Part shown: piece by piece, positions 16,764 to 27,148 of the stretch | How positions within the stretch are numbered: position 1 is the first letter of the stretch | Layout: each line of letters begins with the position of its first letter | The notes under the pieces: model-generated | The model's input: only the letters and a program-made list of their open reading frames with translations | Databases searched by the model: none | Told to the model about the DNA's origin: nothing | Translations under genes and position numbers: made by a program | Source: Bacilli bacterium | GTDB lineage: Bacteria > Bacillota_I > Bacilli_A > RF39 > UBA660 | Assembly: GCA_017541885.1 (NCBI GenBank) | Contig: JAFXYF010000009.1 | Location: forward strand, 1 to 56,820 | DNA: 56,820 nt | Direction: 5' to 3'

Positions 16764-18512
16764 CTACATTTTTTCTGGTACTTTTATTCCTAGAATGTCT
16801 AGTAGTAAATTATTTACTTTATAAACTACTTCTGTAAGTACTAACCATGACTCTTGTAAATCTTTGTTTTCTTCTGTTAATACTTTATTTTCAGCATAGA
16901 ATTTGTTGTATAAAGATGTAAGATTAAAGATATATTCTGCTATATCATTTAATGATTTAGAGTCTAATGCTTTATCTAGTACTGTAGGTAATTCTAAAAG
17001 TGTTAAAGCAATATTCTTTTCTGTTTCACCTTTTAGTACTTTTATTTTTTTAGCATTAATTTCTTCTGCTTTCTTTAGAAGTGACTTCATACGTATTGTT
17101 GAATATAGTAAGTATGGTCCTGTTTTACCTTCTAAATCAGCAAATTTTTCTACTTCAAATACATAATCTGTTTCTCTATATGGTAAGAAGTCTGCATATT
17201 TTAATGCTGCTATTGCAACTAATTCTGCTACTTCATCTTTTTCTTCTTCTGATACTGTATCTGGATTAATTCTTTTTAATGTTTCTTCTTTTACTAAGCT
17301 TATTAATCCTTTTAAAGACATTATTCCACCATCTCTTGTTTTAAATGGTTTTCCGTCTTTTCCGTTCATTGTACCAAATCCAACATGTTCTAGTACTACA
17401 TCATTTCTTACTAGTTCAGCTTTTCTTGTTGCTCTAAAGATTTGTTCAAAATGTAGTCCTTGTCTACTATCTACTACATACCAGATTTCATCTGGATCAA
17501 AATCTTTCTTTCTCTCTAAGATTGTTGCTAAATCTGTTGTTTCATATGATAATGTTCCATTACTTTTTACAAATAATAATGGTGGCATTGGAGCTTTATC
17601 AGTTTCTTCTGCAACTTCTACAATCTTTGCTCCTTGACTATCTACTAATAATCCTTTACTTTCAAAGATTTCTTGTAATTCTTCAAAGTATGGTTCTGCA
17701 TCACTTTCACCTAACCATAATTCAAATTCAGTATTTAATCTATCATATACTTGTTTAATATCTGCTTTAGAGATTTCTACTATTTTCTTCCATAAGTCAT
17801 AGTATCCTCTTTCATGATTTTGAATCTTATTAGTTACTTCTCTTCCTTCTTCTAGATATGCTTCATCTTCTTTTGCTTTAGCACTTGCTAGTGGATAAAT
17901 CTTTTCTAGATCTTCATTTGTTATTGGAAGAGTTAATTCACTGAAGTCTCCAGTATATTCAGAATCAAAATATGGAAGTTCTGGATACATCTTCTTTATT
18001 TCTAATACTACGAAACCTAATGGTCTACCATAGTCTCCTAGATGAGCATCTCCTATGGCATCATATCCTAATGTTTTTGCTAGTCTTTTTACTGCTTCTC
18101 CAATATTTGCACTTCTTAAGTGTCCTACATGTAGTGCTTTTGCTACATTAGCACCACCATAATCAATAATTACTTTTTTCTTTTCTTTTTTATCAATATT
18201 TGAAAATACATCTTCATTCATTTGATTTAAGAATTCAGTAGTGTATTTTTCACTTAAACTTATATTTATGAATCCTGGACCGGCAATATTTATATTTTCA
18301 AATCTTTCATCATTTTCTAAAACTTTAGCAATTTTAGTTGCGATTTCTCTAGGATTTTCATGATAAGTTCTTGCTAATTGCATAGCATCATTTAATTGAT
18401 ATTCTCCTAGATCTCTTCTATTAGATGGTTCAATAGCAAGACTCTCTACTTCATAGCCTGCTTTTTTAACATCTTGTTTTATATCTTCAATTAATTCTTT
18501 TAATATACTCAT
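16764..18512 (-). CDS. argS: Arginyl-tRNA synthetase
   Basis: Class I synthetase charging tRNA-Arg. 582 residues, slightly longer than B. subtilis ArgS. The HIGH motif appears as HVGHLRSANIGE, and a KMSK-like site as GKPFKTRDGGIMSL. The C-terminal DALR-type anticodon-binding domain covers about 465-582 (TGPYLLYSTIRMKSLLKKAE). Its ATG overlaps the stop of the upstream ywiB-like gene (ATGA), giving coupled translation. Confidence 0.97.
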   Translation of the reverse strand: MSILKELIEDIKQDVKKAGYEVESLAIEPSNRRDLGEYQLNDAMQLARTYHENPREIATKIAKVLENDERFENINIAGPGFINISLSEKYTTEFLNQMNEDVFSNIDKKEKKKVIIDYGGANVAKALHVGHLRSANIGEAVKRLAKTLGYDAIGDAHLGDYGRPLGFVVLEIKKMYPELPYFDSEYTGDFSELTLPITNEDLEKIYPLASAKAKEDEAYLEEGREVTNKIQNHERGYYDLWKKIVEISKADIKQVYDRLNTEFELWLGESDAEPYFEELQEIFESKGLLVDSQGAKIVEVAEETDKAPMPPLLFVKSNGTLSYETTDLATILERKKDFDPDEIWYVVDSRQGLHFEQIFRATRKAELVRNDVVLEHVGFGTMNGKDGKPFKTRDGGIMSLKGLISLVKEETLKRINPDTVSEEEKDEVAELVAIAALKYADFLPYRETDYVFEVEKFADLEGKTGPYLLYSTIRMKSLLKKAEEINAKKIKVLKGETEKNIALTLLELPTVLDKALDSKSLNDIAEYIFNLTSLYNKFYAENKVLTEENKDLQESWLVLTEVVYKVNNLLLDILGIKVPEKM

Positions 18513-18859
18513 TTTATCTCCTCTATTTTATATAGAAATTCTTGTTTTTCGATAGAATATTGAACTTCTATATCATTATTCTTTCTTTCAATTTTTTTGG
18601 TTAATATTGATACATATACATCTTTATTATATTCTTTAATAGTTATAGTACCATTTGTTTTTTTAGACATATCAAAAAGATAGTCCATCCGTAGTTCATC
18701 GTTTTCCCGAACTAGACTATTTGTGTCTAAATTATAAATAACCAAAGTACCATCTTTTTCTTTATAAGAGATGATATCATCATGAGTAATTGCTAATGTC
18801 TCATATGTAGAGTCATTCGCATCATTTTTAATGGTTACTAATATCTTAATTTTAGGCAT
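18509..18859 (-). CDS. DUF1934 beta-barrel protein (YwiB-like)
   Basis: 116 residues from MPKIKILVTIKNDANDSTYE. The start is chosen because GGGTGAT precedes this ATG; an in-frame GTG lies within that site. The pattern of short beta strands (YEKDGTLVIYNL, IKEYNKDVYVSILTKKIERK) and the position directly before argS match YwiB/DUF1934, a lipocalin-like family of unknown function. Overlaps argS by 4 nt. Confidence 0.8.
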   Translation of the reverse strand: MPKIKILVTIKNDANDSTYETLAITHDDIISYKEKDGTLVIYNLDTNSLVRENDELRMDYLFDMSKKTNGTITIKEYNKDVYVSILTKKIERKNNDIEVQYSIEKQEFLYKIEEIK

Positions 18860-18958
18860 ATTATCACCCACTTCAAATTTCTCCTATGATTATAACATAA
18901 ATTTTATTTTTTTCCATATTTTTCATACATATTTTTATTTTATTCTTTCATACTACTA

Positions 18959-20929
18959 ATGGTGATTAGATTGAGATTTATCAAAAGAATGTTTAAATTT
19001 TTTGTTTTTCTTTTAATTATTTGTTTATTAGTTTTAGGGGGTTTTTATCTTTATGCAAAACTTTCTCCTAAAATTATGATTAATAGTGCGAATAATATTA
19101 CATTATATGATGATCGAGATCAGGTATTCTTTAATGGTAGTGATAATAAAGAATGGGTTAAATTAGATGATATATCTAGTTATGTGATAGATAGTACTAT
19201 TTATACAGAAGATAAGAATTTTTATAAACATTTTGGATTTGATTTTTTTAGAATTGGTAAAGCTTTATTTAATAATTTGATTTCTAGGAGTAATACACAG
19301 GGAGCATCTACTATTACACAACAATATGCTAAGAACTTGTTTCTAGATTTTGATAAGACTTGGAAAAGAAAATGGGAAGAAGCTTTGTATACTATTAGAA
19401 TTGAAGCTAATTATAGTAAAGATGAAATATTAGAGGGATATTTAAACACTATTAATTATGGGCATGGTAACTATGGAATAGAAAATGCTAGTTTATATTA
19501 TTTTCATAAATCTTGTAGTGAACTTGATCTTGCTGAAGCATCATTACTTGCTGGTATACCTAAAGCTCCTAGTAATTACTCTCCTTTTATAGATTTTGAT
19601 GCGGCTAAAGATAGACAATTATTAGTACTAAATAGTTTAGTTAGAAATGGTATTATTACTGAAGATGAGAAGGATATTGCTTATAATGAAGAAATTACAT
19701 TAGTAGGTAATGAAGAAGAGCCAATCTATAGTAGTATTTATTACTATCAAGATGCTATTATGAATGAATTAGAGAGTATTCCATCTATTCCTACAAATTA
19801 TAGTTCTTTAGGAGGATTAAAGATTTATACTAGTTTTCATGCTGATCTTCAAAAAGAATTAGAAAAAATTGTTTCTGAAACATTTCCAGATGAATCTTCT
19901 TTAGAGACTGCTGTTGTTGTAATGAATCCTGAGACTGGTGGTATTATGGCTCTTATTGGAGGAAGAGACTATAATAAATCTAGTTATAATCGAGCAATTT
20001 ATTCTAAGAGACAAGTAGGATCTACTATGAAACCTTATCTTTATTATTCTGCTTTAGAAAATGGTTTTACTTCTAGTACTGCTTTTATTAGTGAGAAAAC
20101 TACTTTTCCAATATCTGATGGTAAGACTTATTCTCCTAAAAACTATAATGATATCTATGGAAATAAAGCTATTTCTATGGCTACTGCTATTGCTTATAGT
20201 GATAATATTTATGCTGTTAAAACGCATTTATTCTTAGGAGAAGAATCATTAATACAAGTAGCAAGAAGAGTTGGTATTAAAGAAGAGTTAGATGAAGTAC
20301 CTTCTTTACCATTGGGTACTAGTGAAATAAACATTATATCTATGGCAGAAGGATACTCTGCTTTTGCAAATGAAGGATATAAAATAGATGGTCATTTCAT
20401 TAATAAAGTAGTAGATGGTGATGGCAATGTTATATATGAAAATCCTAATAATAAAGAATTAGTATTAAATCCTAGTTTAGTTTATATTCTTAACAATATG
20501 TTAACCGCTCCATATGATCCTAGCTATATAGACTATAACTATCCTACTGCGATTAGTTTAAATGGAAAACTTCAACATACTTATTCCTTAAAAAGTGGTA
20601 CTACTTCAGGAGATAATTGGGATATTGGTTATAATAAGAAGATACTTTGTGCTGTATGGGTAGGACATGATGATAATACTGAGCTAATTAAAAGTGACTA
20701 TAAATATGCTCAAAATATTTGGTATAAAACAGTAGAATCTTATGAAGAAGGTATGAATGATAAAGATGTTTGGTATGAAAAACCTAGTAATGTTGTTGGT
20801 TCATTAGTTGAACCTATTACTGGTAAACCTGTTACTGATGGTGCTGAAAATGTTAAGTTAATGTACTTTTTAAAAGGAACAGAACCTAAGGGTGATGAAC
20901 CTGTATTTGATGAGATAGAGAAAAAGTGA
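18959..20929 (+). CDS. Class A penicillin-binding protein (PBP1A type)
   Basis: Bifunctional peptidoglycan synthase: glycosyltransferase GT51 plus transpeptidase, outside the membrane. 656 residues: membrane anchor about 10-32, GT51 domain about 60-235 (catalytic Glu in TEDKNFYKHFG, E84; QGASTITQQ), transpeptidase about 315-600 with S355TMK, S414DN and K545SGT (Ser in place of Thr in KTG). No C-terminal PASTA or fibronectin repeats. The ATG at 18959 has a poor ribosome binding site; GGTGAT favours an in-frame TTG at 18971, giving MRFIKRMFKFF. First of a plus-strand block that runs against the trend left of the origin. Confidence 0.95.
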   Translation: MVIRLRFIKRMFKFFVFLLIICLLVLGGFYLYAKLSPKIMINSANNITLYDDRDQVFFNGSDNKEWVKLDDISSYVIDSTIYTEDKNFYKHFGFDFFRIGKALFNNLISRSNTQGASTITQQYAKNLFLDFDKTWKRKWEEALYTIRIEANYSKDEILEGYLNTINYGHGNYGIENASLYYFHKSCSELDLAEASLLAGIPKAPSNYSPFIDFDAAKDRQLLVLNSLVRNGIITEDEKDIAYNEEITLVGNEEEPIYSSIYYYQDAIMNELESIPSIPTNYSSLGGLKIYTSFHADLQKELEKIVSETFPDESSLETAVVVMNPETGGIMALIGGRDYNKSSYNRAIYSKRQVGSTMKPYLYYSALENGFTSSTAFISEKTTFPISDGKTYSPKNYNDIYGNKAISMATAIAYSDNIYAVKTHLFLGEESLIQVARRVGIKEELDEVPSLPLGTSEINIISMAEGYSAFANEGYKIDGHFINKVVDGDGNVIYENPNNKELVLNPSLVYILNNMLTAPYDPSYIDYNYPTAISLNGKLQHTYSLKSGTTSGDNWDIGYNKKILCAVWVGHDDNTELIKSDYKYAQNIWYKTVESYEEGMNDKDVWYEKPSNVVGSLVEPITGKPVTDGAENVKLMYFLKGTEPKGDEPVFDEIEKK

Positions 20930-20942
20930 TTTTCTCTTTTTT
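20917..20942 (+). terminator. Terminator after the PBP gene
   Basis: AGAGAAAA / TTTTCTCT stem overlapping the stop codon and followed by T. Confidence 0.8.
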
Positions 20943-21000
20943 GTTTTATTGTATATTTAGTTAGATTTTGTTATAATTTAAATGATATGGAGGTACTTGT

Positions 21001-21531
21001 ATGTTAGAGATTATTATAGGAATTATAGTTGGTATAAGTTTAATATTATTAATTGGAACAATTATTAATAATAACTATCAACTAGCAATTATTAAAATAG
21101 AAAAAGCAGAAGAAGATATTGATATGTATCTAGAGAAAAAAAGAGACCTTTTAGAAAGAACAAAACCTATTATTGAGAAAGAATTAAAGACTGAGAATTT
21201 CTTACCAGAAATAAGTCAAAACTTTACTTTAATTCCTAATATAGATGAAAATGATATTTTAAAAAGATGTTATAACACATTATTTAAAACTATTGATGAT
21301 AATGATAAATTATTAAAAAGTGAAGCTTTAGGAAATATTATTAATAATCTTAATGATAATGAAGAAGATATTGTTGGAGCAATTCGTTTTTATAATGATA
21401 CTGTTGTTGATTACAATAAATTAATCGTTTCTTTTCCATCAAATATTGTAGGATTCTTTAAAAGATATAAAAAGAAAGCTTTCTACAATAATGAAAAGAG
21501 AGAAATGTTTGAAATACTTAATGAGAAATAG
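21001..21531 (+). CDS. LemA family membrane protein
   Basis: 176 residues: one N-terminal membrane segment (about 3-22), then long helices typical of the LemA fold. The signature AIRFYNDTVVDYNKLIVSFP then SNIVGFFKR is clear. LemA proteins are membrane proteins of unsettled function, often near TPM-domain proteins; here a TPM gene lies two genes downstream. GGAGG precedes the ATG. Only 9 nt separate it from pta, so the two are probably one operon. Confidence 0.85.
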   Translation: MLEIIIGIIVGISLILLIGTIINNNYQLAIIKIEKAEEDIDMYLEKKRDLLERTKPIIEKELKTENFLPEISQNFTLIPNIDENDILKRCYNTLFKTIDDNDKLLKSEALGNIINNLNDNEEDIVGAIRFYNDTVVDYNKLIVSFPSNIVGFFKRYKKKAFYNNEKREMFEILNEK

Positions 21532-21537
21532 AGGTAA

Positions 21538-22515
<978 letters not shown>

Positions 22516-22532
22516 TATTAAGAGGTGATTTT

Positions 22533-23948
22533 ATGAGTAAGTGTCCTCATTGTGGGGCTGAGGTTCAATACAAACCTGATACAAAGAAAGTTCATTGTGA
22601 GTATTGTGGATCTGACTTTAATGTATCTGAGTTATTACAAGAAGCTAAAAAAGCTAAAGAGCGTGAGATAGAGGATTCTAAACCTCAAATTTCTGGTAAA
22701 GCTTATTCTTGTACTCAGTGTGGTGCAACACTTCTTTCATTTGATGAAACTGCTGTAACATTCTGTAGTTATTGTGGTTCTCAAAATATGATTGAAGAAA
22801 AGACTATGCAACAAACTGCACCTGAAGTTATTATTCCATTTGCTAAAACTCAAGATGAATGTATTAGAAATTATAAAAGAAAGATTAGTCACTTTATATT
22901 TAGTCCTAATTATATGAAATCTGATCTTGTAGTTAAAAAGTTTAGAGGAATATATATGCCTTATGGAATATATAATCTATCATATAATGGTGACACTGTT
23001 AATAGAGGTAAAAAATATAATCATAGATCTGGAGATTATGTTTACTATGATGATTATGATATTCATGCACAAGTAGATGCATCATATAATGGTATATCAT
23101 TTGACTTATTATCTAAATTTTATGATGAATATAGTCATGCTATTCCATTTGATTATCATGGAGCAGAAGAGTTTAATGTTAATTATCTTCCTGGATTTTA
23201 TGCAGATAGTAAAGATGTAGAAATTGGTACTTATAGTCCTGAAGCTATTCAAATTGCTGCTTCTGATTCTACTCATTATTTAAGAAGAAAACATATTTAT
23301 GCTAAATATCAATGTTATAGTCCTATTGTTAATTTTCATGTAGGAGAAAAGAAAGTTGGATTCTTCCCAGTATACTTTGCTGCAATAAGAGATAAAGACG
23401 ATAAACATCTACATTATGCTATTATTAATGGTCAGACTGGTGAAGTTGCTGCTGATATGCCAATAGACTTTGCTAAATACATTATATTTAGTTTAGTACT
23501 AGCAATACCAATATTCTTCTTTGTTAACTTTATACCTATAGTATTACCTTGGGTAGTTAATCTATTTACTATATTTATGGCAATAGTTGCATGGATTATA
23601 TGTGCAACACAAATATCTGCATGTAATGATAGATATAATAGAATTAATGATAAAGGTTTTAATCAAGTAATGGTTGAAAAAGATGAAAATGGTAAATTTA
23701 AGAGAAAGAAACCAGAGAAGCAATATAAAGTTAAGTTTTCTTACTGGTCTAAATATTTAGCTGCCATACTATTATCATTTGGTACTATAGTACTTAATCC
23801 TGTAAGTGATATGTTCTATTATGGCTCAGCAGTTATTGGATTAGTACTTATATTATTCTCATTCTTTGATCTAGTTAAGATTCATAATATACTCGTATCT
23901 AGACCAATTCCTCAATTAGAGAAAAGAGGAGGTGATGAAAGTGAATAA
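22533..23948 (+). CDS. Zinc-ribbon membrane protein
   Basis: 471 residues. Two N-terminal zinc ribbons: CPHC (4-7) with CEYC, and CTQC with CSYC (about 57-75). A soluble middle part follows with many aromatic residues (Tyr-rich, about 125-220), then two pairs of membrane segments (about 309-352 and 405-455). The family is known from genome annotations as TFIIB-type zinc-ribbon proteins; function unknown. It overlaps the following TPM gene by 8 nt, so they probably work together at the membrane. Confidence 0.7.
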   Translation: MSKCPHCGAEVQYKPDTKKVHCEYCGSDFNVSELLQEAKKAKEREIEDSKPQISGKAYSCTQCGATLLSFDETAVTFCSYCGSQNMIEEKTMQQTAPEVIIPFAKTQDECIRNYKRKISHFIFSPNYMKSDLVVKKFRGIYMPYGIYNLSYNGDTVNRGKKYNHRSGDYVYYDDYDIHAQVDASYNGISFDLLSKFYDEYSHAIPFDYHGAEEFNVNYLPGFYADSKDVEIGTYSPEAIQIAASDSTHYLRRKHIYAKYQCYSPIVNFHVGEKKVGFFPVYFAAIRDKDDKHLHYAIINGQTGEVAADMPIDFAKYIIFSLVLAIPIFFFVNFIPIVLPWVVNLFTIFMAIVAWIICATQISACNDRYNRINDKGFNQVMVEKDENGKFKRKKPEKQYKVKFSYWSKYLAAILLSFGTIVLNPVSDMFYYGSAVIGLVLILFSFFDLVKIHNILVSRPIPQLEKRGGDESE

Positions 23949-24801
23949 AAAAATATTATTATTCCTTTCATTATTCCTATTAATTCTTACTCCAATTGTG
24001 TTTGCTGAGGAAATTGTTAATGATGATCAAGATACAGTATCTTATATTACTCAAGGAAATGATATTAGAGAAATACCTAATCCAAATCCAGTAGACACTG
24101 AAGAGTATAATTATGAAAATGAAGAGACTAATTATACTGCTACTATTGATGATGGAGCTAACCTATTAACTCCTAATGAAAAACATAACTTAATGGAAAA
24201 GATGAAACCATTAACTGACTTTGGTCATATTGCATTTGTTTCAATTGATGAGAATGATTGGTCAACTAGTGGTTTTGCTGATGATTATTTCCACAGTCAT
24301 TATAATACTGAGAGTGGTTCTATATTCTTAATAGATATGGATAATAGAGAGATTTATATCTTCTCTGATGGAAATAACTATAGAACAATAACTAATTCTA
24401 AAGCATATACTATTACTGATAATGTATATCATTTTGCATCTAATGAAGACTATTATAATTGTGCTGCTAAGGCATTTGATCAGATGTATGAATTATTAAT
24501 AGGTCGTAAGATTGCAGAACCTATGAGAAATACAAGTAATATATTTGTTGCTTTAACACTTTCTTTCTTTATTAGTTTTATAATTGTTTTATCTAAAACT
24601 AAGATTAAAAAAGCTAGTGATAGAAGTATATTAAAGCATTGTGACATTACATTTAATATTGGTGAGACTAATGCAGTTAAGAATGGTTCTCACCGTGAAT
24701 ATAGCCCTGTTTCTGACAGCAGCGGAGGTGGTTCTTCCGGCGGTGGCGGAGGCGGCGGAGGAGGCGGCTCTTCCGGTGGTGGCGGAGGTCACAGTTTCTA
24801 A
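23941..24801 (+). CDS. TPM-domain membrane protein with poly-Gly tail
   Basis: 286 residues from the GTG at 23941, set by AGGAGG 8 nt upstream (an ATG six bases earlier is too close). Signal peptide about 1-22, extracytoplasmic TPM domain about 60-170 (IDDGANLLTPNEKHNLMEKM, IFLIDMDNREIYIFSDG), one membrane segment about 198-215, then a cytoplasmic part ending in a Gly/Ser run and GHSF. YgcG-type proteins with a TPM domain and Gly-rich tail share this layout. Its DNA from about 24716 to 24801 is far more GC-rich than all surrounding sequence, because of GGC/GGA/GGT codons. Confidence 0.8.
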   Translation: MNKKILLFLSLFLLILTPIVFAEEIVNDDQDTVSYITQGNDIREIPNPNPVDTEEYNYENEETNYTATIDDGANLLTPNEKHNLMEKMKPLTDFGHIAFVSIDENDWSTSGFADDYFHSHYNTESGSIFLIDMDNREIYIFSDGNNYRTITNSKAYTITDNVYHFASNEDYYNCAAKAFDQMYELLIGRKIAEPMRNTSNIFVALTLSFFISFIIVLSKTKIKKASDRSILKHCDITFNIGETNAVKNGSHREYSPVSDSSGGGSSGGGGGGGGGGSSGGGGGHSF

Positions 24802-24806
24802 AAAAT

Positions 24807-24832
24807 AATCCACAATTTTTGTGGATTTTTTG
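24807..24832 (+). terminator. Terminator after the TPM gene
   Basis: Perfect 9-bp stem AATCCACAA / TTGTGGATT followed by T. Confidence 0.88.
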
Positions 24833-24861
24833 TTATAATAAATTTAGAAAGGAAGTGCTTT

Positions 24862-25116
24862 ATGGAACATAATATTCCTGAAGAATATAAACCAATATCA
24901 GCTTGGGGTTATTTTGGCTACAACTTATTATTTGGTATTCCTCTAGTTGGTTTTATATTCTTATGTGTATTTGCTTTAGGAGGAACTAATAATGTTAATT
25001 TAAAGAATTATTCTAGAAGTTTCTTCTGTGCATTATTACTTGCTTTAATATTTGCGATTATTATTGGTGTTCTTGTTGCAGTATTTGGAGTAACTTATAA
25101 CATTGCTAATATGTAA
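24862..25116 (+). CDS. Small two-helix membrane protein
   Basis: 84 residues with two membrane segments (about 18-40 and 52-78). The motif KPISAWGYFGYNLLFGIPLV with GFIFLCVFALGGTNNVNLKN recurs in small uncharacterised Firmicute membrane proteins, often near zinc-ribbon or TPM genes. Function unknown. GGAAGTG precedes the ATG. It has its own terminator, and the preceding terminator separates it from the TPM gene. Confidence 0.75.
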   Translation: MEHNIPEEYKPISAWGYFGYNLLFGIPLVGFIFLCVFALGGTNNVNLKNYSRSFFCALLLALIFAIIIGVLVAVFGVTYNIANM

Positions 25117-25120
25117 AAAA

Positions 25121-25147
25121 AATCCACAATAATTGTGGACTTTTTTA
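25121..25147. terminator. Bidirectional terminator between convergent genes
   Basis: TCCACAA / TTGTGGA stem with a T run on each side, placed between the plus-strand small membrane protein and the minus-strand CmpB-type gene. Its arms are nearly the same as the terminator at 24807-24832. Confidence 0.8.
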
Positions 25148-25180
25148 TTTCTAAACATTTTTATCAACAGATTTTGTGGA

Positions 25181-25933
25181 TTAAATTACTTTTAATAATA
25201 CATGTAATATAAAATCTAATAACATAGGTATACCTATAATTAATGTTAAGATAAGTTTATTCTTATCTTTTAATTTTGGTAAATATTTATCTAATATAGG
25301 TTGTACTGTATATAAAAGTAATGTTCCACCTATTGCGAAGTTTCTTGATGCATCCCAGTTTACTCTAGCATTAATATTTAAGAAGTCTTTGGTATAATTC
25401 CATAATTCCATATTAAAGAATGTTGCGGTTACATAGTGTGATACATATTCTATTAGAGTTGTGATTATCCAAATTGCTAAAAAGACTAGAATTATAGTTG
25501 TATCAAGATTCTCTAATTTCTTTTTCTTTGTTAGATACATAGTAAAATATACTATTCCAATACAAGCTAAATTTGTTATTAATAAGTAAAAACCAAATCT
25601 ACTTAGATATTCTCCTACACTTAAGATCTTTGGACTTGTTGTATACTCAATTACTGTAGTATAGATAAATGTTGTGGTAGTTACTGTTGAGATTACTAAA
25701 TATAAGTAATTCTTTAGTGGGTGTTTCTTCTTCATGAATTCTTTTAAAATTACTAAAATTAACATTCCAAAACCATAAATTGGTAGGAATGGTCCGAATA
25801 ACACTCCTCTATTTACCCATGCATGAGGTTCTACTACAAATCTTAACCATAATACTTCATATAACCAACCTATAAGTGCATAAACACAGAATGTTAGATA
25901 ATATGTCGTGAATAATTCTTTTACTTTTTTCAT
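25181..25933 (-). CDS. CmpB-type putative permease, polytopic membrane protein
   Basis: 250 residues from the ATG at 25933, whose GGAG lies 6 nt upstream. About six or seven membrane segments. Motifs YALIGWLYEVLWLRFV, WVNRGVLFGPFLPIYGFG and NINARVNWDASRNFAIGGTL match the family annotated as putative ABC transporter permease (ABC_trans_CmpB); no ATPase partner is present, and the transport role is unproven. Its start overlaps the ung stop (ATGA). Confidence 0.82.
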   Translation of the reverse strand: MKKVKELFTTYYLTFCVYALIGWLYEVLWLRFVVEPHAWVNRGVLFGPFLPIYGFGMLILVILKEFMKKKHPLKNYLYLVISTVTTTTFIYTTVIEYTTSPKILSVGEYLSRFGFYLLITNLACIGIVYFTMYLTKKKKLENLDTTIILVFLAIWIITTLIEYVSHYVTATFFNMELWNYTKDFLNINARVNWDASRNFAIGGTLLLYTVQPILDKYLPKLKDKNKLILTLIIGIPMLLDFILHVLLKVI

Positions 25934-26592
25934 TCTATTCTCCAATCTATTTCTTTTTCATTATTCTTTCTTAAAAACTCATTTGTTCTTGAGAATGGTC
26001 TACTTCCAAAGAATCCATTTCTTGCGGAGAATGGAGATGGATGAGCAGACTCTATTATTAAATGTTTAGGATTGGTAATGAGTTCTTTTTTAGCTCTTGC
26101 ATATGCTCCCCATAGAATGAATACTACGGGTTCTTCTTTTTTATTTATTATCTTAATAATATCATCAGTAAATGTTTCCCAACCTTTATCTTTATGAGAA
26201 GTTGGTTTATGTTCTTCTACTGTAAGTACTGCATTTAGGAGTAATACACCTTGCTTTGCCCATGGTTTTAAGGAGTTTGCTACCGGAAATGGTATTCCTA
26301 GATCACTTTCTAGTTCCTTAAAAATGTTTTGAAGAGATGGTGGTTTTAATACTTCATTCTTTACTGAAAATGATAATCCTTCTGCTTGATCTGGTCCATG
26401 ATATGGGTCTTGTCCTAAGATTACTACTTTTACATTACTAAAATCAGTATATCTGAAGGCATTAAATACTTCATTTTGTTTAGGATAGATATTTTTTTCT
26501 TTATATTCTTTTTTTATAAAATCTAATAAATTCTTAAAATATTCTTTTTGATATTCTTCTTTTAATAGACTATCCCAATTATTCCCTATCAT
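25930..26592 (-). CDS. ung: Uracil-DNA glycosylase
   Basis: Removes uracil from DNA and starts base excision repair. 220 residues, family 1 UDG: catalytic motif GQDPYHGPDQAEGLSFS (D62), and HPSPFSARNGFFGSRPFS for minor-groove insertion. Good ribosome binding site (AAGGTGATAAT). Ends in a TGA that overlaps the next start, one of the direct signs that UGA is a stop codon here. Confidence 0.97.
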   Translation of the reverse strand: MIGNNWDSLLKEEYQKEYFKNLLDFIKKEYKEKNIYPKQNEVFNAFRYTDFSNVKVVILGQDPYHGPDQAEGLSFSVKNEVLKPPSLQNIFKELESDLGIPFPVANSLKPWAKQGVLLLNAVLTVEEHKPTSHKDKGWETFTDDIIKIINKKEEPVVFILWGAYARAKKELITNPKHLIIESAHPSPFSARNGFFGSRPFSRTNEFLRKNNEKEIDWRIE

Positions 26593-26596
26593 ATTA

Positions 26597-27139
26597 TCAC
26601 CTTCTTGTAGATTGTTGAATAACTAATAGGTCTTTATTATATTTATTTAAAGCTTCTAATAGTTTTTTCTTATCATAGTTCATCAAGGCCATATTTAGGA
26701 TAGAATTTTTATGAATAATGAATGCATAATCATTAAATAAAAGAATGAATTCTATTTTTTCATAGGGGAAAAATAATGAACCATCTTCACTTATATCAGT
26801 TATTCCTTCTTTATCTATTTTTATTATTCCTTGACCTTCTTTTACAGCTAATTTATATTGATAATAAAAATGTAATAGGAAAAGAAATATAAGTACAAAG
26901 AAATAAACAACTACATCTGAGATGATTTCTATTATTTCTACATCGTTTGTTGCGGAATATAATAAATATAATCCAAATATCAGTACAAATAATGCTAACA
27001 TTGATGATAATATTGTATTTAATATATAACTTCTTACTCTTGTCATTGGTTTTTCTTTTATTTTTTTCTTATTAGCAATTATGTATAGTAAATAATCATA
27101 AATGCTGTGTTTTTTTTCGCCTTTATATTCAATATCCAT
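26597..27139 (-). CDS. YcxB-like two-TM protein
   Basis: 180 residues with two adjacent membrane segments (about 42-66 and 76-95) followed by a cytoplasmic beta-rich domain (about 105-165; KIDKEGITDISEDGSLFFPY, NDYAFIIHKNS), the layout of YcxB-like proteins with a C-terminal PH-like domain. Function unknown. AGGAGG precedes the ATG. Lies between rlmH and ung on the same strand, with 4-9 nt gaps. Confidence 0.65.
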   Translation of the reverse strand: MDIEYKGEKKHSIYDYLLYIIANKKKIKEKPMTRVRSYILNTILSSMLALFVLIFGLYLLYSATNDVEIIEIISDVVVYFFVLIFLFLLHFYYQYKLAVKEGQGIIKIDKEGITDISEDGSLFFPYEKIEFILLFNDYAFIIHKNSILNMALMNYDKKKLLEALNKYNKDLLVIQQSTRR

Positions 27140-27148
27140 AAATACCTC

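Noticed and set aside
25161..25182. DnaA-box-like TTATCAACA and TGTGGATT at about 25.17 kb
   Set aside because: Only two weak sites next to a terminator, far from dnaA, with no cluster or AT-rich unwinding region.
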